From contig NZ_NFLF01000015.1 in assembly GCF_002160765.1 (NCBI RefSeq), positions 1-64,000 on the forward strand: a stretch of 64,000 bases of DNA. The letters are read 5' to 3'. Shown here one piece after another: positions 8,279-16,629 of the stretch. The notes beneath the pieces were generated by a model. That model did no database searches. It was not told the DNA's origin and saw only the letters and a list, made by a program, of their open reading frames with translations. The translations under genes were made by a program, and so were the position numbers. Origin of the DNA: Lachnoclostridium sp. An138 (GTDB taxonomy: Bacteria; Bacillota; Clostridia; Lachnospirales; Lachnospiraceae). Position 1 is the stretch's first letter, and the number at the start of each line of letters is the position of its first letter.

Positions 8279-9091
8279 CTATTTCATATTTTCTACAATT
8301 TTTATTAATTCTTCTGAATCCAGATTGGAATCAATAGAATACATCACCCCTTGCTCCTCAAAAATAACTGATTTATTCTCTCCATCCGTAAAATATACTT
8401 CCCTCTCTCCTATTTTCTTCTTTTCTGTATCTCCGTCTGTTCCTATCGTACCTGTTCCTGCTGCATCTCCATATTGAGCTGATACATTTACATATAGTTC
8501 CCCGTCGGTAAAATATGCCGAGATCCTGCACAAAGATCCGAAATCATATATTTCTCCCTGCTCCAGCGTAAAGTTTTCCGGCATATATTCAAAGTCAAGG
8601 AGTGAACATGACACCTGCTCTTTTGCTTCTTTCCATGAAGAAAAGGCAACCGGTTCACCGGTAAACTCTTCTATCTGAGTATCTGATTCCTGAGCTCCAT
8701 ATGCCATATACCTTAAACTGTGGGCTGTCTCCTGAAAAATCTCAAATAAGGATTTATCTACCGCTGACACAGATATGGCATTTCCCGCTAAAAAGAGAAT
8801 ACAGAGAACTGCACAGGCTGCCACGGCCTTTTTTACGAATTGCAGTTTTCTACGGGAAAATGTAATTGTATACTTTTCTTCCTTTTCAGGACTGTAACCG
8901 TATTTACGATCAAATTCTTTAAAGAATTTTGATTTTTCCAAGCTTTCCGGAAGCTTTGTCTGCCCCTCCAGCCTCGCAATGATCTTGTTTATTTCACGTA
9001 TTTTTTCTGTGTCTATCTGAGCTGGTTCTTTCTCCAGTTCCGCTTCCAGCTCTTTATTCAATTCATCAATTAAAGCCTGATTCTTTTTCAT
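8279..9091 (-). CDS. Anti-sigma-like membrane protein with DUF4367-type C-terminus
   Basis: 270 residues. The N-terminal 80 are charged and helical (probably the sigma-binding cytoplasmic part), then one membrane helix at about 86-106, then an exported domain. That domain resembles DUF4367 (segment YMPENFTLEQGEIYDFGSLCRISAYF and the tail DSEELIKIVENMK). Such proteins are encoded beside ECF sigma factors in Firmicutes and act as their membrane anchors or regulators. Its start overlaps the 3' end of the sigma-factor reading frame by 26 bases, indicating translational coupling. If the sigma factor is dead, this protein has lost its partner. Confidence 0.75.
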   Translation of the reverse strand: MKKNQALIDELNKELEAELEKEPAQIDTEKIREINKIIARLEGQTKLPESLEKSKFFKEFDRKYGYSPEKEEKYTITFSRRKLQFVKKAVAACAVLCILFLAGNAISVSAVDKSLFEIFQETAHSLRYMAYGAQESDTQIEEFTGEPVAFSSWKEAKEQVSCSLLDFEYMPENFTLEQGEIYDFGSLCRISAYFTDGELYVNVSAQYGDAAGTGTIGTDGDTEKKKIGEREVYFTDGENKSVIFEEQGVMYSIDSNLDSEELIKIVENMK

Positions 9092-9587
9092 TATCTGTTT
9101 CCTTCGGAAAATTTTTTATCTTTTCCCGTATTCTTTTCAGCTGCATTTTGACCGCGCCGATTGTCTTTCCCTTCTCTTCTGCGATATCTTCAATCGTTTT
9201 TCCTGTATAATAATAATCTTTCAGCAGCTCAATTTTTTCTGAGCTCAATATGTGGCTGTATTCGTTAAAAACAAGAAAATCATGCTCATCTTCCGATGAG
9301 AACTCCATATTTTCAATATCTTCCAAAGGTATCTAGCGCTTTTTCTGTTCAGAATCCAGCGCTTTCATTTTCATCAGTTTATATTTTGCTGTTTTGTATA
9401 CCCATCCGCGATAACATTCATGAACCGCCAGTTTTTCCGCATTTCTGCACACCTCCAGAAAAATTTCCTGCAGAATATCTTTTGCCATTTCTTCGTCGTG
9501 GCAATGATTCCATATGTACCAGGCAATTTCCTCGTACATTTCATCACGTATTTTTAAAATCAGTCTGTTTGCTTCCTTTTTTGTCAT
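9066..9587 (-). pseudogene. ECF sigma-70 factor interrupted by an in-frame TAG
   Basis: Two open segments in the same reading frame make one ECF sigma factor. Codons from 9587 to 9336 encode region 2 (84 aa; HDEEMAKDILQEIFLEVCRNA is the recognisable core). A TAG stop lies at 9333-9335. From 9332 the same frame continues through region 4 (KTIEDIAEEKGKTIGAVKMQLKR, a helix-turn-helix for -35 binding) to 9066. A CAG-to-TAG change in ...EQKKR(*)IPLEDIEN would explain it. No second ribosome site is obvious; the best internal start would be TTG at 9324-9326. Total length would be about 173 residues, normal for the family. It starts three bases after the stop of the upstream acetyltransferase. It could be a true pseudogene, a read-through gene or a base-call error. 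Confidence 0.8.
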
Positions 9588-9590
9588 TTT

Positions 9591-10409
9591 TTATTTCCTG
9601 CTCCCCATCAGCAGATATGCCGTATACTCTTCTCCCCTGTGATATCCCAGCTTTTCCGCGAGCTCCGCGGAAATCTCCGTGTGTGCGTCCCAGCTTGGAT
9701 ACAGTCCTCTGTCCAGACATTCCAGGATCAGACGGGCCGCGCAGGCCCGGGCCAGTCCTCTTCTCCGGCAGTCTTCTCTCGTATCTATCTCAATCTCTAT
9801 GCCTTCCAGATAGCGGGAATAGGAAGAAGCCCCGCAGACCAGACGTTTTCCATGAAGCGCGGCGGTTCCCAGTCCCCATTTCTGATATGTTTCATAATCC
9901 GGAAACTGTGAAACCAGATCGCGGCTCCACTCCTGCTGCCTGCACTGATCGTAAAGCTCCTGATCGATCAGACGAAGCTCATACCCTTCCGGAAGCGCCG
10001 AAGCCATTTTCTTCAGCCTTTCTCTTCCTTGCCCATCCCAGACATCCGGCTCTTTTTGGATCGCATAGCGTGTGATTCTTTCCGCCCGGGATCCATAGAC
10101 TTTTTCGATCAGATTTTCCCAGTCTGCGTCCCGGGGAACGAGAATCTGAGATTCTACTTTTTTCCCGGCTCTGCAGGGCGGCTGGTACGAAAGCAATTCT
10201 TCCGATGGCTTTCCCGCAAGAAAGACAAAATCCCCAAGTATGGCCTTTGCGGCTTCCGGTCCGGAAATTTGGTAAGAGTCTGCAGCGTCTCCGGAATAAT
10301 CCGCGTACAAATCTCCCATGACGCCCTGCAGGCAGGACCAGATCATGGTCTCTTCCCAGCCGTCGAAGAGAGGTTTTACCTGCTTTGTATCTGTCACTTT
10401 CCGTATCAT
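9591..10409 (-). CDS. GNAT-family acetyltransferase (GNAT_acetyltran/ZmaR-like)
   Basis: 272-residue acetyltransferase of the two-lobed type, whose N-terminal half is degenerate and whose C-terminal half is the acetyl-CoA-binding GNAT fold. The acetyl-CoA loop is RRRGLARACAARLI (Q/R-x-x-G-x-A pattern), preceded by the strand EGIEIEIDT and followed by WDAHTEISAELAEKLGYHRG. The likely Pfam family is PF12746, which contains zwittermicin-resistance-type proteins. Substrate unknown. It is one of four GNAT genes in a row and is immediately followed by the interrupted sigma-factor gene. Confidence 0.8.
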   Translation of the reverse strand: MIRKVTDTKQVKPLFDGWEETMIWSCLQGVMGDLYADYSGDAADSYQISGPEAAKAILGDFVFLAGKPSEELLSYQPPCRAGKKVESQILVPRDADWENLIEKVYGSRAERITRYAIQKEPDVWDGQGRERLKKMASALPEGYELRLIDQELYDQCRQQEWSRDLVSQFPDYETYQKWGLGTAALHGKRLVCGASSYSRYLEGIEIEIDTREDCRRRGLARACAARLILECLDRGLYPSWDAHTEISAELAEKLGYHRGEEYTAYLLMGSRK

Positions 10410-10476
10410 ATGACTTTTCTGTTTCCCTCTTTATTTCTTTTCTTTCTTCTGTTTTAGCTCTTTCAGTTCTCCTGTT

Positions 10477-10986
10477 TTATTCCTTTCGGATTCTTGCGTA
10501 CATGTTCATATCCTGAACGCGGCCATTTTTCACTGCGTTGCTGCGCAGCACCCCTTCCAGCTGAAAACCTGCTTTTTCCAACACGCGGCAGGAAGCTGCA
10601 TTATAAGCAAAGGGTTCCGCAAATATCCGGATGATGTCTGTCTTCTGAAAGACATATTCGCAGATCTGGCGGACCGCTTCTGTGGCAAAGCCTTTTCCCC
10701 AATAGGGCTCTCCAAGATAATAACCAAGCTCGGCTGTCCGGAAATGAATGTTTCCGCAGCGGACAGCTGATATGCTTCCGATCAGCTTTCCATCTGCCTC
10801 AATGGCAAAGGCAATGTTCTGATCGGGATCGGAGGCGAGCATCTCTGACAGAAATACCTTCGCGTCTTCTTCCCCATAAGGGAACGGAATACCATCCCGC
10901 AGATTATCCTGTACTTTTTTGTTATTGATGAGCTCTGCCAGCACAGGCGCGTCTGCCAGTGTCCATGCTCTTAGTCTGACTGCCAT
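10477..10986 (-). CDS. RimJ/RimL-type GNAT acetyltransferase
   Basis: 169-residue single-domain N-acetyltransferase. It opens with VRLRAWTLADAPVLAELINN and has the typical RimL core: a beta-strand AELGYYLGEPYWGKGFATEAVRQIC, with the acetyl-CoA loop at GKGFATEA, then NAASCRVLEKAGFQLEGVLR. Members acetylate N-terminal amino groups of ribosomal proteins or small molecules; RimL itself also acetylates processed microcin C. It lies 30 bases downstream of the GNAT-S66 fusion gene on the same strand. Confidence 0.85.
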   Translation of the reverse strand: MAVRLRAWTLADAPVLAELINNKKVQDNLRDGIPFPYGEEDAKVFLSEMLASDPDQNIAFAIEADGKLIGSISAVRCGNIHFRTAELGYYLGEPYWGKGFATEAVRQICEYVFQKTDIIRIFAEPFAYNAASCRVLEKAGFQLEGVLRSNAVKNGRVQDMNMYARIRKE

Positions 10987-11016
10987 TTTCCACTTCCTCC
11001 TGTTATTTTTTTAAAG

Positions 11017-12366
11017 TTATCCACATTGTTTTCCGCTTTTATCAACCTGGCGTGAGTTTAACGTGATTTTTGCTCCAATCCGGACGGCTTTTGCGTCCTT
11101 CCCGTGTCCGATTTCCCATGTTTTCGCTATGGGAAGCTTTCCGCCGGTATATTGTTTTACCAGCTCTTCCACAGAAGGAGAGTACCCGTTTTTCTCCATC
11201 TCCGTAAAAGTTCCCAAAAGGATGCCGCCAATCTGATCGAAGACATGCAGCTGATTCAGCTGGCTTAGGTACGTGGCCATCTTGGGGACATCTCCGCCCA
11301 GAGCTTCCAGAAGAAGAATTTTTCCGTCCATATCCGGCCAGTATTCTGTTCCGGCGAGCTTTAGCAGACAGCGGATATTTCCGCCGATTAAAATTCCTTC
11401 CAGGCAATCCTGCTGGAGAAACTCATATGAGATATCAAATAACTCGTCTGTCCCTTCAAAAAGCGTGTTTTCAAAAGCCTCCGCGCGTATTTTTCCCTGA
11501 TCGGAAATCAGGTTTCTTACTTGATAGAGCACGGAACTTCTGCCTGTTTTTGCGTAAATGGCATTGATCACCGTGGTCAGATCACTGTAGCCCCAGAATT
11601 CTTTTCCGCTTTCCGCGATTCTGTCAAAATCCAGAAACGGCAGAATCTCATTTGCCAGATCGCCGCCCGATACATCAAAAATCACGCGAATTTCCGGATC
11701 GCGGTAAAAATTCATCAGATTTTCCGCCCGCTCTCTTCCTGTTCCGCTGAAAACGGAATGTTTCTGATAAAGAAAACTGCCAGGTACAGGCGTCAGGCCG
11801 GCCCCGCGCAGATAAGCTGACAGCTTTTCCATTGTCTCTTTTCTTTCCGGCGGCAGTCCATTGGAACAGCAGACGATTCCTGCTTTGCTTCCCACAGGGA
11901 TTCCCTGCCTTTTCTTCTTTTCCCAGACCATCCGGTATTCCGGTTTTCCTGTATCTTCAGCGATCTGCCGCTCCTGAATCCGGAAGCCTTCCCGTTTATA
12001 AAAACGGACAGCCCTTTGATTCTCCGCAAATACATGCAGCTCCAGGCTGTCCTTCCGTCTCTTCACATAATCTGTCAGTTCTTTTCCAATCCCGTGGGAC
12101 TGCCATGCTTCCGCCACAAAAAGACCGGCAATGTAGCCGCCGCTTAAGCCTAAGAAACCAAGAATTTCTTCCTGCCCGTTTTCCTCAGAGTGAGCCACAT
12201 AAACCTCCGCTTCCGGAAGGGCTTTTTCCACTTCTTCATAATGACTCTTCCAGTAATCCGCAGGCACAAAGCTGTGGGCAGTCTGATTCGTGTGGAGCCA
12301 GATCTCCATCACCCGCTCCAAATCTTTTTCTTCCAGTCTGTCTATCTTTACGCTACTCTTTTTCAT
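11017..12366 (-). CDS. Fusion: GNAT acetyltransferase + S66 peptidase (MccF/LD-carboxypeptidase-like)
   Basis: 449 residues in two complete domains. Residues about 5-150 are a GNAT acetyltransferase with the acetyl-CoA loop QSHGIGKEL (89-97) and NQRAVRFYKREGF (116-128). Residues about 160-449 are an S66 serine peptidase of full length. The nucleophile is Ser261 in the GYSDLT elbow, Glu354 lies in the GKILLLEAL strand, and His421 in IGHGKDAKAVRIGA, so the catalytic triad is intact. S66 includes LD-carboxypeptidases (peptidoglycan recycling) and MccF, which hydrolyses microcin C. A GNAT partner (MccE/RimL type) detoxifies the same compound. No signal peptide, so cytoplasmic. The start ATG overlaps the tail of the preceding GNAT pseudogene. 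Substrate is an inference. Confidence 0.85.
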   Translation of the reverse strand: MKKSSVKIDRLEEKDLERVMEIWLHTNQTAHSFVPADYWKSHYEEVEKALPEAEVYVAHSEENGQEEILGFLGLSGGYIAGLFVAEAWQSHGIGKELTDYVKRRKDSLELHVFAENQRAVRFYKREGFRIQERQIAEDTGKPEYRMVWEKKKRQGIPVGSKAGIVCCSNGLPPERKETMEKLSAYLRGAGLTPVPGSFLYQKHSVFSGTGRERAENLMNFYRDPEIRVIFDVSGGDLANEILPFLDFDRIAESGKEFWGYSDLTTVINAIYAKTGRSSVLYQVRNLISDQGKIRAEAFENTLFEGTDELFDISYEFLQQDCLEGILIGGNIRCLLKLAGTEYWPDMDGKILLLEALGGDVPKMATYLSQLNQLHVFDQIGGILLGTFTEMEKNGYSPSVEELVKQYTGGKLPIAKTWEIGHGKDAKAVRIGAKITLNSRQVDKSGKQCG

Positions 12367-12737
12367 TGTTCAATTCCAACCTCATCTGATACCAGACTGC
12401 GCCTCCATGCACAGACTCTGATACTCCTTCGTTTACAAACCCAAACTTTGCATAATAGGGAATCAGCGCTTCCTTACAGGTAAGCACCAGACCCTTCCTC
12501 CCGGTGCATGGCGGGCCGCTCATACATCTCATCTGTCAGATCTTTTTCCTCTGTAACCATTCCATCCACAAAAGATACGATTCTTCCCTGGTCGGATAAA
12601 AGCCAGAAATGATCGGGAAAACAGGACAGCCGCTCCCGGATACTGTCCCCGGAAGCCGCTTCTTCTGCTGGAAAACAGACTCTTTCTATCTCTGCCAGGG
12701 CTTTCCAGTCAGAAAACACCGCGTTTCGAATCTCCAT
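12353..12737 (-). pseudogene. GNAT acetyltransferase with internal deletion and frameshift
   Basis: The first ~69 codons read as a normal GNAT N-terminus (MEIRNAVFSDWKALAEIERV, then FLLSDQ-type strands and SFVDGMVTEEKDLTDEMYE). After a short out-of-frame tail (stop at 12474-12476) the other frame continues as GLVLTCKEALIPYYAKFGFV, then VHGGAVWYQMRLE, the standard C-terminus of the same family. The segment in between, which would hold the acetyl-CoA-binding motif A (roughly 35-45 codons by comparison with relatives), is missing. The product cannot bind cofactor. The tail overlaps the start of the GNAT-S66 fusion gene. Confidence 0.8.
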
Positions 12738-12739
12738 TG

Positions 12740-13126
12740 TTACTTTCTTCCCTTCCGCGCCGCGTATTCTGCCGCTTCCTTCATCCATCCCATTAGCTCG
12801 CCGTCGATCTCTTCCAGACTGGAGACTACCACATGATGGGTCCATCTTCTGGGATAAGGCTCTGTAGCTACCGCGATCCGCGGCGATTCCACCTTGTGTT
12901 CCAGTCCGAAGGTCACAACGATATACACCTCCGGAAGCTCGCTTTTCTTCCGGACACGAAGCTGGGAGACGCAGCCGAACACCTTCGGATTCGTAAAGGT
13001 GATCTGGGTCTTCTGCACCCTTATCTGCACATTTTCGATTTCAGATAATATGTGCTCTTCCAGGGCTTCATAAAGAGGAACCGCGTCAGGCATTTTTTCA
13101 AAGAAAAACAGAACCTCCTGATTCAT
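12740..13126 (-). CDS. DUF5655 domain protein
   Basis: 128-residue soluble protein matching the DUF5655 pattern: EEHILSEIENVQIRVQKTQITFTNPKVFGCVSQLR in the N-terminal half and a helical tail ending GWMKEAAEYAARKGRK. These domains are common in Firmicutes and have been grouped with nucleic-acid-related predicted transport/regulatory folds, without a proven role. Its stop lies two bases before the GNAT pseudogene start, so the two are in one transcript. The next gene upstream ends four bases before this start. Confidence 0.75.
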   Translation of the reverse strand: MNQEVLFFFEKMPDAVPLYEALEEHILSEIENVQIRVQKTQITFTNPKVFGCVSQLRVRKKSELPEVYIVVTFGLEHKVESPRIAVATEPYPRRWTHHVVVSSLEEIDGELMGWMKEAAEYAARKGRK

Positions 13127-13130
13127 ACAT

Positions 13131-13850
13131 TTACATCTCCTTCTCCGCTGCTTCGATCCGTTCTACGATACGCGCGCGCACGACTTTGGCAATCTCTGTA
13201 GATTTCATATCCTTATAATCTTCGTAGTAAAGGGGCTCCAGAAAATGCACCTGTACTGTCACCGGATGAATGCTGTTCGTGTCAAAGGCCTGATAGGAAT
13301 TCAGCATCGCCACCGGAACAATGGGACAGCGGGCATTCATGGCGCATTTAAAGCTTCCTCCCTTGAAATCGCCGGGGTGGTTTCCGTTCTTGGACCGGGT
13401 TCCTTCGGGAAAGATCAGAAAGTTTCGTCCCGCCTTCACCTCATCTGTCACGGAAAGAATGACCTTCAGAGACTGGCGCACATCATCCCGATCCATAAAC
13501 TTGGCCTTCATAATCGCAAAGACCTGTTTCAGGAAAAAGATGTTTTTCACTTCAATCTTTGCCACTACAGAGAACGGTCTGTCACTGGCCTCAATAATGG
13601 AAAGCACGTCAAACAGTCCCTGATGGTTGGGAAAGAACACAAAGTTTTCTTCCCGGGGGATGTTCTCCTGCCCGTGCACGTCGATTTTCACACGGCCTCC
13701 CTTATTGGCATGAACCGTGATCTTTTTCAAAAGAGCATATTTCTTATCCTCGGGAATTTCATCCGTATGTTTCGCGTAATGGCAGAGCTGATACCACCAC
13801 CAGGGAGCAAACGGAAGATTGTAAAGCACCATTAAAATGATCCGCCACAT
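13131..13850 (-). CDS. Lysophospholipid / 1-acylglycerol-3-phosphate acyltransferase (PlsC-like)
   Basis: 239-residue membrane-associated acyltransferase that would convert lysophosphatidic acid to phosphatidic acid. The catalytic block NHQGLFD (HX4D) is near residue 95 and the acyl-acceptor block FPEGTRSKNG near 152, with CPIVPVAMLNS as block IV. A hydrophobic, Trp-rich N-terminus (LPFAPWWWYQL) probably seats it on the membrane. It lies three bases downstream of the large membrane protein at 13854 and may be cotranscribed with it. Assignment to PlsC proper rather than a related lysophospholipid acyltransferase is likely but not certain. Confidence 0.88.
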   Translation of the reverse strand: MWRIILMVLYNLPFAPWWWYQLCHYAKHTDEIPEDKKYALLKKITVHANKGGRVKIDVHGQENIPREENFVFFPNHQGLFDVLSIIEASDRPFSVVAKIEVKNIFFLKQVFAIMKAKFMDRDDVRQSLKVILSVTDEVKAGRNFLIFPEGTRSKNGNHPGDFKGGSFKCAMNARCPIVPVAMLNSYQAFDTNSIHPVTVQVHFLEPLYYEDYKDMKSTEIAKVVRARIVERIEAAEKEM

Positions 13851-13853
13851 AGT

Positions 13854-16625
13854 TTATCCTTCACTTTCTCTTAATGTCTCAAACTCAAGCTGCATCGATA
13901 TCTGTTTTCCGGGAAGGCTGCTGCTGATAAAATCAATCATGATGCTTTGAATTTCATCTGAGTAGCTCCAGTATGGACTGGTGGTCAGAGGAATCAGATA
14001 GGTTCCCTCTCCGCCGTCAAAGATAAACCGGTGGCTCTCCTTGACGCCCTTTCCTTCATCCATAAAGTATACGACTCCTTCAAACCGCAGCTCTTCCTCA
14101 GAGCCGCTCTGATCCTCTACCGTAATCCGCAGGAAGGGGATCTCCATTCCGGACTGATTTTCGTCAAAACCATACAGAAAATAGTTTTCCTCTGCGGACA
14201 GAAGATAGAAATCTCCTTCCAGCTGTTCTGCGTTAGTATCCACCAGATTCATCTCCAGATCCAGATCTTCCGTCTCCTGCTCTTCCAGATATTCATTTCC
14301 CCACAGCAGAGGAAGCTTACCCAGACGTTCAATATGCATGATCTGGCCCAGTTCTTCATAGGCAGAATCAAACTGTCTTCTCACCTCGTCGCTGTTGGTC
14401 AGGAAAATGATATTTTTATACTTACAGGGCGTGTAATTGGCCGCCAGATACTGATACAGATAGTAATTCCGGGTGCTTAAAGAGCCGGAATCATGAATCC
14501 ACTCGGGAGATACCACGATAATCTCCGGCTGCAGCTCTTTCAGAACCTCGATGCCCCGCGTCTGCATCACCTTGTTATTGGTATTGTAGGTGCTGCTGAA
14601 AGGCATTAAATTTTCTTTGTTCAGAATATTATAATGCGAGAGCTGGTTGGTCATATCCACGAATTTCAGATCCGCGCAGAGATCATTTGCCAGCTCGTTG
14701 AGATTCATCAGCTCTTCCTTTTGATCTTCGGTAATATAAATATCACCAAGTCCTCCTATTCCTGTCTCCTCTGTATCCGCGTACACATATTCCTCTGAAA
14801 TCTCTCCCACTTCAAACACATTCGCGGGCATAGCCAGAAGATTTGATCCTTTGGACAGGACCGTGCAGACAAAGAGAAAGGCCGTCATAACTGCCGTCGT
14901 GATTGAAGGACGCCGGCGCAGATAAGGCAGAAAGATCATCAGGAGCAAAAACAGGCTGCAGATCGTGGTCACGATCACGCCTCTCTCTCCGAACTGAGTC
15001 CGGACAAAGGTATAACGGACGATGATCAGATTAAAAATCACCAGGAAAACACAAGCGTATACCGCAGGCTTCTTTTCCTCCCCCTTCTTTCCGGCCAGAT
15101 AGATCAGAGCTGCCAGCAGGGAAAATACAAAGCCAAAGGTGGCGTACCAGACATAAGGACTGGTGAGCTCTTCCATCAGCATATCTCCCGTGGTTTCCAG
15201 AATTGCCTGGGAATTTTCCACGATATAACGCAGAATCGCGATAAACATGGGGATAAAGCAGATTCCCAGGATCAAAAGGGGAAGATACCAGGGCAGAATC
15301 TTTTTTCTGACCTCCTTTTCATTCAGGCGCAGGAAAATCTTCCATCCCTTCTCATGGATGCCTTCCCAGAGCACCATGGGAAGGGCCGCCAGGGCGCAGG
15401 CTCCTCCGATGGAGGAATTCCAGGCAATGGAGAGAATGGAGATAAAGGTCCAGCACCAGAGCAGCATCGGAAAATTCTTTCGTATTTTCTTTGAAAATAC
15501 GATCAGAATAAAGGGCAGGGCAAAGGCCCAGCGCACATAATAGTATTTGTCGCCAAACAGGGAAAACAGCAGGATACAGAGAAGGCCCGCCAGCCTGTTT
15601 TCCACAAAACAGTAATACACTGCTGCCATAATCACGGCAATGATCACACAGCCTATAATCATGGCCGGTTCAAAGGCCGCATAGGTTCCGTCAAACAGTC
15701 CATACCATACCGCCGCCTGAAAATAATCGCAGACGCCGTGGATCGGCATCGTATCCAGATAGGGAACAATTCCAAAATTCAGAAGCTGATGCAGGGGCTC
15801 CGAAAGTTCTCCATAATGGTACATTTCCAGAGGCGTGCCGGAAATGGTGCCGCTGGGAAGCGTATAGGACGCAAACACAGCCAGAGAAAGAAAGCTGCTC
15901 AGCAAAATCACCGGCTTTTCTTTTTCTCTGTTTCTGGTAAACAGCTTCCAGACATTATAGACGATCAGAATCCCGGCAAAGACAGCCGCCGCCGTCTTCA
16001 TTTTCCAGGAATCATAGAGCTGAATGATTTCTCCGTCCCGCAGATATTCATAGCGGGCAATCCACAGAAAACACAGCGGAAGAAAGAACTGGCTCCACTC
16101 CACCGCCCGTTTCATAAGACCTGTCTTTCCATGTTTCACATACTGAACAGAACAGATGCCTGCAGGAATCAAAAGAAGAATCTGAAGCACAGGAAATATC
16201 TGTTCCAGCCAGGAAATTCCCGCCGCCATCTGAATCATCTTACAGAGGACGGCCAGTGAAAATTCCGCAAAGATCAGCAGAAATACCACATATTCGAACT
16301 TCTCATATTTTTCATGAAAGCCTGCCCCATACTCTGTCCTTCGATCAATATTTCCCGAAAGCCATGTCACTTTTCTGGAAAGAAGGCTTAAAAGAACAGC
16401 AAACAATACAAAAAAGATCAAAATGCCGCCGATCACAAGATATGCCAGATTCATATCGCCCTGCTTATAATATCCCGTCCAGGTCGTATAGCCCGTGACA
16501 AATTCTTCATATTCCGGCGTCCGCTGATACTGGACCCGCATAATCAGCCAGGAAGTCAGGGCTGTGGCCAGAAGAGACAGAATCGCTGCGCATACACAGA
16601 TTTTCTGTGAAAAATATTTCTTCAT
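13854..16625 (-). CDS. Large polytopic membrane protein, probable GT-C type (unassigned)
   Basis: 923 residues with roughly a dozen membrane helices in the first two-thirds, then a long soluble C-terminal region (from about residue 590) with a VVSPEWIHDSGS segment and a beta-rich end. The layout (hydrophobic core with a large loop, then an extracytoplasmic domain) resembles GT-C glycosyltransferases, but no diagnostic catalytic motif is clear to me. The start MKKYFSQKI follows GGAGG at a 12-base spacing; an upstream in-frame ATG at 16644-16646 lies inside the previous gene and has no ribosome site. It follows the next membrane protein by four bases, implying a two-gene unit for envelope glycan or lipid modification. 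Confidence 0.6.
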   Translation of the reverse strand: MKKYFSQKICVCAAILSLLATALTSWLIMRVQYQRTPEYEEFVTGYTTWTGYYKQGDMNLAYLVIGGILIFFVLFAVLLSLLSRKVTWLSGNIDRRTEYGAGFHEKYEKFEYVVFLLIFAEFSLAVLCKMIQMAAGISWLEQIFPVLQILLLIPAGICSVQYVKHGKTGLMKRAVEWSQFFLPLCFLWIARYEYLRDGEIIQLYDSWKMKTAAAVFAGILIVYNVWKLFTRNREKEKPVILLSSFLSLAVFASYTLPSGTISGTPLEMYHYGELSEPLHQLLNFGIVPYLDTMPIHGVCDYFQAAVWYGLFDGTYAAFEPAMIIGCVIIAVIMAAVYYCFVENRLAGLLCILLFSLFGDKYYYVRWAFALPFILIVFSKKIRKNFPMLLWCWTFISILSIAWNSSIGGACALAALPMVLWEGIHEKGWKIFLRLNEKEVRKKILPWYLPLLILGICFIPMFIAILRYIVENSQAILETTGDMLMEELTSPYVWYATFGFVFSLLAALIYLAGKKGEEKKPAVYACVFLVIFNLIIVRYTFVRTQFGERGVIVTTICSLFLLLMIFLPYLRRRPSITTAVMTAFLFVCTVLSKGSNLLAMPANVFEVGEISEEYVYADTEETGIGGLGDIYITEDQKEELMNLNELANDLCADLKFVDMTNQLSHYNILNKENLMPFSSTYNTNNKVMQTRGIEVLKELQPEIIVVSPEWIHDSGSLSTRNYYLYQYLAANYTPCKYKNIIFLTNSDEVRRQFDSAYEELGQIMHIERLGKLPLLWGNEYLEEQETEDLDLEMNLVDTNAEQLEGDFYLLSAEENYFLYGFDENQSGMEIPFLRITVEDQSGSEEELRFEGVVYFMDEGKGVKESHRFIFDGGEGTYLIPLTTSPYWSYSDEIQSIMIDFISSSLPGKQISMQLEFETLRESEG

Positions 16626-16629
16626 AATC

